Positions 59,375 through 64,000 of a DNA stretch of 64,000 nucleotides are shown piece by piece; positions within the stretch are counted from its first letter, which is position 1, and the number at the start of each line of letters is the position of its first letter. Made by a program: the position numbers and the translations under genes. Under the pieces are notes generated by a model, which was not told where the DNA came from, did no database searches, and saw only the letters and a program-made list of their open reading frames with translations. Location of the stretch: positions 1 to 64,000 of the forward strand of contig JAFRQD010000060.1 in assembly GCA_017428785.1 (NCBI GenBank). Reading direction: 5' to 3'. The stretch is from Bacteroidaceae bacterium. GTDB taxonomy: Bacteria > Bacteroidota > Bacteroidia > Bacteroidales > Bacteroidaceae.

Positions 59375-60046
59375 ATGATAAGTGGTAAATGTTTAGAGGT
59401 TTGCTGCGGCGACATGCAGAGCGTGCGTGCAGCCATAGAAGGCGGGGCGCATCGCGTTGAGCTTTGTCGGGCGCTCGAAGTGGACGGTTTGACGCCTTCC
59501 CCTGAGATGATGGAGTCGGCAATCGGCATGGGCATCCCTGTCCAGATGCTGATTCGGCCCCGAGAGGGCGACTTTGTCTATAATGAAGATGAGGTCGAAA
59601 ACATGCTGAAAGACATCCGTCTTGCCAAGAAATTGGGCGCGAATGGCGTTGTCATTGGGGCTTTGAGGCCAGACGGAAGCATAGACGAGGACACAATCCG
59701 GCGTCTTGTAAGCGAATCGGAGGGCCTGAGCATCACGTTCCACCGAGCCTTTGATGTCTGTGCGAAGCCTTTTGAGGCTTTGGAACAGATTATCTCCTTA
59801 GGTTGCCACCGCTTGCTCTCCTCTGGCCAGGCACGAACTGCGGAGCAAGGCATTCCCATGCTCAAGAAGCTTGTTGAGCAGTCAGCAGGAAGGCTTATCA
59901 TCATGCCTGGCTCAGGAGTTAACGTGAACAATGCGCACAAGATACTCTCCGAAACTGGTGCGAAGGAGATTCACGGCTCTCTCCGCAAAGACGGCCACAC
60001 TGATTCCGAGCAAGTTAGAGCCATTACAGGCATTTTAGAAGCGTGA
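59375..60046 (+). CDS. cutC: CutC-family protein
   Basis: The product is 223 residues, a TIM-barrel. 'CLEVCCGDMQSVRAAIEGGA' and 'HRVELCRALEVDGLTPSPEM' are the CutC N-terminal signature; 'VQMLIRPREGDFVYNEDEVE', 'ITFHRAFDV' and 'RLIIMPGSGVNVNN' follow. CutC was linked to copper homeostasis in E. coli, but its biochemical role is unsettled. It is a single gene with a terminator downstream. Confidence 0.92.
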   Translation: MISGKCLEVCCGDMQSVRAAIEGGAHRVELCRALEVDGLTPSPEMMESAIGMGIPVQMLIRPREGDFVYNEDEVENMLKDIRLAKKLGANGVVIGALRPDGSIDEDTIRRLVSESEGLSITFHRAFDVCAKPFEALEQIISLGCHRLLSSGQARTAEQGIPMLKKLVEQSAGRLIIMPGSGVNVNNAHKILSETGAKEIHGSLRKDGHTDSEQVRAITGILEA

Positions 60047-60108
60047 ACTTCCATCTATCATACGAGGCATTAGAAACCCTCTCCACACACCCTCTAAGGG
60101 GAGAACAT

Positions 60109-60142
60109 AAAGGCGGCTCCTTGACGGGGCTGCCTTCTTTTT
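60109..60142 (+). terminator. Terminator after cutC
   Basis: AAGGCGGC (60110-60117) pairs with GCTGCCTT (60129-60136) followed by CTTTTT. Confidence 0.75.
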
Positions 60143-60214
60143 GGCCTTTCCCTTAGAACTGTTAGGGCAACATCGGGATGCAGACAATTCCATAGCATTA
60201 GAAGCAATCCTCTC

Positions 60215-60400
60215 TATCATGAATACCCCACTCCTACCCCTACCCTTATATGGGAGGGGAGTTGGGATGCCAACTTCCCTTACACAAAAGGGCAGAGACA
60301 TGTACCAGAAGGGCGGAGGAAGGCAACCTTCCTGCTCCCCTCCCATTCCCCGAAGGGGAGGGGAAGAGCGTAGCGAGGGGTGGGGTTGGAATGGAGGCTT
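60215..60400. repeat. Cluster of CTACCCC/GGGAGGGG palindromes
   Basis: Two blocks: ACCCCACTCCTACCCCTACC facing GGGAGGGGAGTTGGG (60222-60263), and CTCCCCTCCCATTCCCCG facing GGGGAGGGGAAGAG (60333-60370). No gene. They belong to the CTCCCC/GGGGAG family. Confidence 0.7.
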
Positions 60401-60423
60401 TTTAATACTTGTAGCTGGCCGAA

Positions 60424-60439
60424 TTTATCGGACAGCAAT
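60424..60439. mobile_element. Solo terminal repeat of the MITE-like element
   Basis: TTTATCGGACAGCAAT matches the right end of the 297-bp element (23302-23317) at 15/16 positions, and the preceding TGGCCGAA matches too. Confidence 0.6.
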
Positions 60440-60469
60440 ATTTTGTAAACATTTTTCCAAGAGAGACGC

Positions 60470-60768
60470 GTTCTAAGGGCTTGTTTTTTGTTCTGTGGCA
60501 CTTTTCTACCCCAGACGCAAGAAATGGGCTTAAATCAAGTCGGCACTGATAATCAATTGGTTACAAAGCCAGATTTTGAAGCACAAAGCAAAGAAAGTAT
60601 ATCCGCCGTTCGCCAGATAGTTAAACAACGCAAGTTTTGAGACAAAATCCCGCCTGCGAAGATGGGCAACGCCACACGCGGAAATCACAAACATCGCGTG
60701 CGGCGTTGGCAATCGCCGCAGGCGGCGTTGGGAAACGCCCTGTGCCACATCTCCAAACACCGCACTTT
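60470..60768 (-). repeat. Dispersed non-coding element, copy J (22-bp array plus conserved tail)
   Basis: Read on the minus strand: five 22-bp units (60768-60646; CGCCGCAGGCGG, CGCCACACGCGG), then TACTTTCTTTGC, TTCAAAATC, GATTTAAGCCC and GGGGTAGAAAAGTGCCA (60516-60500). Order and spacing match copy G at 43197-43460 over about 260 bp, with roughly 75-80% identity over the last 70 bp. It lies in an 862-bp convergent gap that otherwise holds only repeats. Confidence 0.8.
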
Positions 60769-60908
60769 AACACACAAAATATTGTAAAGATTTTTTCACA
60801 GGGCTCTGCCGGCCGAACTTGGCGGCCTGCTCCAAGAGCAGACGCCACAATACAATATGCCCGCACATAAGGCTTGCTTCCTCACATGCGGGCATGTATA
60901 TGATTCAT

Positions 60909-61415
60909 TTAGACTTCCAGGAAAATTTCCTCTGATGCCTTGCGGACTCTTGGCGTCGGTCCTGCGGCAGGATATCCTATCGGGATGATGACGACCGGCT
61001 CCTCTGTCTCAGGCAGCTGGAAGAGCTCATGGCAGCGCTTGGCATCGAAGTTGCAGACCCAGCACGAGCCCAGTCCTTGTTCCGCAGCAGCCAGACAAAG
61101 ATGCTCCACTGCGATGGCGACATCGATATTGCCATGAGGCTTGCCGTCTTGCCTTACCCACTCCTGCTCATGAAGCAGAGAGGCGAGGACATACAACGGC
61201 GCTTCGTTGAACCAAGGCCGAGCGTAGCATGACTGAAGCTTCTCCCTACCCTCTTGGCTGCGGACGATGCGGAACCTCCACGGCTGTCGGTTCACCGCAG
61301 ACGGAGCCAGCCGCATACACTCCTTGAGGTATGCGACCTTATCCTCCTCTATAGGCTTGTCGAGATAACCACGACAACTGTAGCGGCTCTGAATGATGTC
61401 GATAAGATGTTCCAA
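60909..61415 (-). CDS. Nitroreductase-family flavoprotein
   Basis: The product is 168 residues. 'RYSCRGYLDKPIEEDKVAYL' and 'LAPSAVNRQPWRFRIV' (FMN-binding Arg/Ser) and 'VEHLCLAAAEQGLGSCWVCN' with 'PIGYPAAGPTPRVRK' match small FMN-dependent nitroreductases. They reduce nitro or quinone compounds with NAD(P)H; the natural substrate is unknown. It follows the 61418 gene with a 2-bp gap, so they may be co-transcribed. Confidence 0.9.
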   Translation of the reverse strand: MEHLIDIIQSRYSCRGYLDKPIEEDKVAYLKECMRLAPSAVNRQPWRFRIVRSQEGREKLQSCYARPWFNEAPLYVLASLLHEQEWVRQDGKPHGNIDVAIAVEHLCLAAAEQGLGSCWVCNFDAKRCHELFQLPETEEPVVIIPIGYPAAGPTPRVRKASEEIFLEV

Positions 61416-61417
61416 GA

Positions 61418-61837
61418 TTAGCGCTTCAGCATCTTATAGCTTGTCTTGCCGTTCTTGATAACATAGGTGCCGGCAGGCAGGCCATCGAGAGAGGTGGATG
61501 TTGTGCCGTCCTCGTTTGGCTTGTAGGTGCGCATGAGCTTGCCGTCTATGCTATAGATGAAGGTAGGCTGCGGAGCAACGTCCACGGGAGCCGTGATGCG
61601 GGTCACATGCTCGTCAACCTCGCCAAAGGTGAACTTGTCCATGTCGGAAAGAGGATAAGACACCGACGCGTCTGTCACACTGATGACAAGATAGCCTTCA
61701 TTGTATGTCACAATGGGCTTTTCACTGAATGCAATCTCCAAAACGCCGCCAGACTTCTGGTGAACGAACAGGGCTGTTTCTGCCCATGATGCTGTTGCTG
61801 CAAAAAGAGTCAACAGGGAAAGGATAAGCTTCTTCAT
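61418..61837 (-). CDS. Small exported protein with C-terminal sorting-type tail
   Basis: From ATG 61837 (MKKLILSLLTLFAATASWA) the product is 139 residues with a signal peptide of about 19. The mature start 'ETALFVHQKSGGVLEIAFSE' and 'YPLSDMDKFTFGE' is a pattern seen before tails in many Prevotella surface proteins. The end, 'FIYSIDGKLMRTY' ... 'LPAGTYVIKNGKTSYKMLKR', resembles type IX secretion sorting domains. There is almost nothing between these two parts, so it looks like a cargo protein without cargo. The function is unknown. Confidence 0.7.
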   Translation of the reverse strand: MKKLILSLLTLFAATASWAETALFVHQKSGGVLEIAFSEKPIVTYNEGYLVISVTDASVSYPLSDMDKFTFGEVDEHVTRITAPVDVAPQPTFIYSIDGKLMRTYKPNEDGTTSTSLDGLPAGTYVIKNGKTSYKMLKR

Positions 61838-61864
61838 AGTCACGAACATTTAAGAACTTTGTGG

Positions 61865-61872
61865 CAAAGATA
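61865..61872 (-). promoter_or_regulatory. -7 box (TATCTTTG) for the 61837 gene
   Basis: Minus-strand TATCTTTGCC lies 28-35 bp before ATG 61837 and supports that start. Confidence 0.6.
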
Positions 61873-61915
61873 CGGTTTTTATTCTAAAGTGCAAAGAAAA
61901 AGGCAAGTTTTTTTT

Positions 61916-62911
61916 CTACATACCCTGCAAAATGCGTTTTAACACAACGGTGGCAGAGATTTCGCGGTTGGCAGCTTCGGGAATGACGAGGGATGTGGGG
62001 GCCTCTATAACGTCGTCTGTTACTATCATTCCTCTGCGAACAGGCAGGCAATGCATGAAGTGGGCATTGTTGGTCCAGCTCATGTGCTCGGCATCGACTG
62101 TCCAGCTCATATCCTTCGAGAGTATCTTGCCATAGTCTTCCCTGTGGCAGCCGACGCCCGGGCAGCTCCAGTTCTTGGCATAGATGAAGTCGGCGCCCTC
62201 GAAGGCCTTGCGTTGGTCGTACTCCACACGGGCACCTGCCACGAACTTCGGGTCGAGCTCATACCCCTCCGGGTGCGTGATGACGAAGTCCACATCAGCA
62301 GCCAGCATCCATTGGGCAAAGCTATTGGGGACGGCTTGCGGCAAAGCACGCGGATGCGGCGCCCAAGTGAGGACCACCTTGGGCTTTCTACCGTTCCCAG
62401 AACCCTCGGGATATTCAGAGTGCTCAGAAACAGTTATCAGATCTGCAAAGGCTTGGAGAGGATGGACGGTTGCGGTCTCCATCGCAAAGACAGGCTTGCC
62501 GCTGTACTTCTCGAACTGATGATAGACGGTCTCAGCATAGTCATACTCGCGGTCAGTAAGGCCTGCGAAGGAACGGATGCCGATGACATCGCAGTAGCAG
62601 CCCATGACGGGAATGGCTTCAAGCAGATGCTCGCTCTTGTCGCCGTCCATGATGACGCCTCGCTCCGTCTCGAGCTTCCACGCACCGGCATTGACGTCAA
62701 GCACGATGACATTCATGCCGAGGTTCATGGCTGCCTTCTGTGTGCTGAGACGCGTGCGGAGGCTGTTGTTGAAGAACACCATAAGCAAGGTCTTATTCTT
62801 GCCAAGTGTATCGTACTTATAGCGGTTTGCCTTTATCTCGGCTGCTTCCCTGAGCGCCTCCTTGAGGTCGCCCAGGTCTTCTACATTAAGGAAACTCTTC
62901 ATATTTACCAT
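61916..62911 (-). CDS. argF': N-succinyl-L-ornithine carbamoyltransferase
   Basis: The Bacteroidetes arginine pathway uses N-succinyl intermediates. At 331 residues it has the carbamoyl-phosphate motif 'NNSLRTRLSTQKA', 'VHPLQAFADL' and the 'HCLPVRRGMIVTDDVIE' region, all as in the Bacteroides fragilis enzyme. An extra stretch 'SEHSEYPEGSGNG' between 'FADLITV' and 'KPKVVLTWAPHP' is about nine residues longer than I recall for the Bacteroides sequence and is encoded by ATTCAGAGTG-type repeat units near 62415. The start is ATG 62911 (MVN from the minisatellite) or the ATG three codons in. Confidence 0.93.
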   Translation of the reverse strand: MVNMKSFLNVEDLGDLKEALREAAEIKANRYKYDTLGKNKTLLMVFFNNSLRTRLSTQKAAMNLGMNVIVLDVNAGAWKLETERGVIMDGDKSEHLLEAIPVMGCYCDVIGIRSFAGLTDREYDYAETVYHQFEKYSGKPVFAMETATVHPLQAFADLITVSEHSEYPEGSGNGRKPKVVLTWAPHPRALPQAVPNSFAQWMLAADVDFVITHPEGYELDPKFVAGARVEYDQRKAFEGADFIYAKNWSCPGVGCHREDYGKILSKDMSWTVDAEHMSWTNNAHFMHCLPVRRGMIVTDDVIEAPTSLVIPEAANREISATVVLKRILQGM

Positions 62912-62938
62912 TTAATCATTTACCATTTACCATTTAAT
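62903..62938. repeat. TTTACCA minisatellite at the argF' start
   Basis: TTTACCATTTAATCATTTACC units run into the first codons of argF', the same family as at 1339 and 20150. Confidence 0.8.
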
Positions 62939-63013
62939 AGTTCTCCCCATAGAGGGCAATTGCCCGTTGGTAGCGGTGTAATTTGGGAGGGCCTGCCCGA
63001 CGGAGGGCAAAAG

Positions 63014-64000
63014 TTAGAGGGGGTCTTTCCTTGTGTCCTTCTCTCTTATCTCCACACGGCGAATCTTGCCGCTGATAGTCTTAGGCAATTCGTCCACGAA
63101 CTCTATGATGCGAGGGTACTTATAGGGAGCTGTCACATGTTTGACGTGAGCCTGAAGCTCCTCGACGAGAGCATCGTTCGCTTTGTCTTTCCATTCCTTG
63201 CCAAGCACGACGGTAGCCTTCACCACCATGCCTCGCGTATCGTCGGGCACGCCTGTAATGGCGCACTCCACGACAGCCGGATGCGTCATCAGGGCACTCT
63301 CCACTTCGAAGGGACCGATGCGGTAGCCGCTGCTCTTGATGACATCGTCGGCCCTGCCCTCGAACCAATAATAGCCGTCCTTGTCGCGCCAAGCCATGTC
63401 GCCCGTGAAGTAGTAGCCGTCGTGGCAAGCCTCGTAGGTGATGTTGCTGTCGCGATAGTATTCCTTGAAGAGGCCGATTGCCTTGCGCCCTTCATTCAGG
63501 CGGACAGCAATCTCGCCCTTCTCGCCGTCCTCGCAAGGCGTGAGGTCCGGACGCAGCAAGGCAATCTCGTACTGCGCGTTAGGCTTGCCCATGCTTCCCG
63601 GCTTGGGCTGCATCCAGGGGAACGTGCCGAGCGTCAATGTCGTCTCTGTCTGCCCGAAGCCTTCCATCAGGCGGATGCCTGTCAGCTCAAAGAAACGGTT
63701 ATAGACGGCAGCATTCAGCGCCTCGCCTGCCGTAGTGCAATAGCGGAGGGAAGAAAGGTCGTAGCGGCTGAAGTCCTCACGGACGAGGAAGCGATAGACG
63801 GTAGGAGGCGCACAGAAGCTCGTGATATGATACTTCTCCATCTGTCGCAGAATCTTCTCCGCCGTGAACTTCTCGTGGTCGAAGACAAAGACGCAAGCTC
63901 CAGCGAACCATTGCCCATAGAGCTTCCCCCAGACAGCCTTGCCCCAGCCCGTATCGGCCACGGTAAGGTGGATGCTGTCGGGCGTAAGGTTGTGCCAGAA
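63014..64000 (-). CDS. AMP-forming acyl-CoA synthetase (N-terminus outside window)
   Basis: The frame is open at base 64000, so the N-terminal part including the first ATP loop is missing; 328 residues remain. 'TVADTGWGKAVWGKLYGQW', 'TSFCAPPTVYRFL', 'GFGQTETTLTLG', 'YYFTGDMAWRDKDGYYWFEG' and 'ADDVIKSSGYRIGPFEVESA' with 'YKYPRIIEFVDELPKTISGK' (catalytic Lys near the end) are the ANL-superfamily A5-A10 motifs, closest to acetyl/medium-chain acyl-CoA synthetases. It activates a carboxylic acid to acyl-CoA through acyl-AMP. Located 102 bp upstream of argF'. Confidence 0.92.
   Translation of the reverse strand, partial: FWHNLTPDSIHLTVADTGWGKAVWGKLYGQWFAGACVFVFDHEKFTAEKILRQMEKYHITSFCAPPTVYRFLVREDFSRYDLSSLRYCTTAGEALNAAVYNRFFELTGIRLMEGFGQTETTLTLGTFPWMQPKPGSMGKPNAQYEIALLRPDLTPCEDGEKGEIAVRLNEGRKAIGLFKEYYRDSNITYEACHDGYYFTGDMAWRDKDGYYWFEGRADDVIKSSGYRIGPFEVESALMTHPAVVECAITGVPDDTRGMVVKATVVLGKEWKDKANDALVEELQAHVKHVTAPYKYPRIIEFVDELPKTISGKIRRVEIREKDTRKDPL

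Noticed and set aside
1..64000. tRNA or rRNA genes
   Set aside because: No cloverleaf-like sequences with the conserved T-loop were seen in the intergenic gaps by eye; a tRNA scan would be needed to exclude them fully.

Overview
The window is a stretch of chromosome from a member of the Bacteroidales, most likely a Prevotella-like gut, rumen or oral bacterium. The evidence is the Bacteroidetes promoter signature (TTTG, then TAnnTTTG with starts about 27 bp apart) at several gene starts, the gene orders thrS-infC-rpmI-rplT and rlmN...sigma-54 activator-lptE-TPR-secG, the N-succinylornithine carbamoyltransferase, a BspA-like leucine-rich surface protein, and many exported glycosidases. No rRNA, tRNA, CRISPR array, prophage or intact transposase gene was recognised. 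Layout. 1-9.8 kb: end of an efflux channel gene, translation genes (rplT, rpmI, infC, thrS), an exported Ntn-hydrolase, a TPR protein with a broken signal peptide, def, ruvX and a SPOR lipoprotein. 9.9-16.3 kb: a small membrane-protein operon, a GH26 mannanase, an esterase/GH84 pair and a Crp-type regulator. 16.7-22.9 kb: a glycogen/alpha-glucan cluster (debranching enzyme, GT4 synthase-like enzyme, GH57 amylase) followed by a ThiD-like kinase fused to an AraC-type DNA-binding domain. 23-29.7 kb: SGNH hydrolase, BspA-like protein, pdxS-pdxT and a fimbrial-type lipoprotein. 30-37.1 kb: GH106 rhamnosidase-like enzyme, a membrane-anchored HTH regulator, an exported phosphodiesterase-fold protein, ribonuclease G and a 29-residue basic protein. 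37.2-41.9 kb: an AT-rich islet (DUF4249 lipoprotein, TonB-dependent receptor, Ig-like protein) lying between two identical 35-bp direct repeats. 42-49.3 kb: mutY, a GH5-GH43 fusion and a six-hairpin glycosidase-like protein. 49.9-59.2 kb: 5-formyl-THF cyclo-ligase, GH109-like oxidoreductase, rlmN, DUF4837, a decayed PdxA homologue, sigma-54 activator, lptE, TPR, secG and an ASKHA sugar kinase. 59.4-64 kb: cutC, nitroreductase, argF' and the start-less end of an acyl-CoA synthetase. The genes work mainly in glycan breakdown (mannan, xylan/arabinan, rhamnosides, N-acetylhexosamines), in glycogen storage, and in core translation and envelope functions. B6 supply has apparently moved to PdxST, and the PdxA homologue in the rlmN-secG string has lost its catalytic segment. 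The most unusual content is non-coding. First, ten intergenic sites carry short arrays with a strict 22-bp period built on a CCRCACGNGG dyad. At three of them the array sits at one end of a longer (about 260-340 bp) conserved non-coding element that keeps the same internal order whichever strand it is on. Second, G/C palindromes and minisatellites are embedded inside at least eight protein-coding genes, mostly in frame, including a 105-bp insert with perfect 35-bp inverted arms. One 7-bp repeat appears to have knocked a signal peptide out of frame. Third, there is a 297-bp MITE-like element with 16-bp terminal inverted repeats and solo ends elsewhere.
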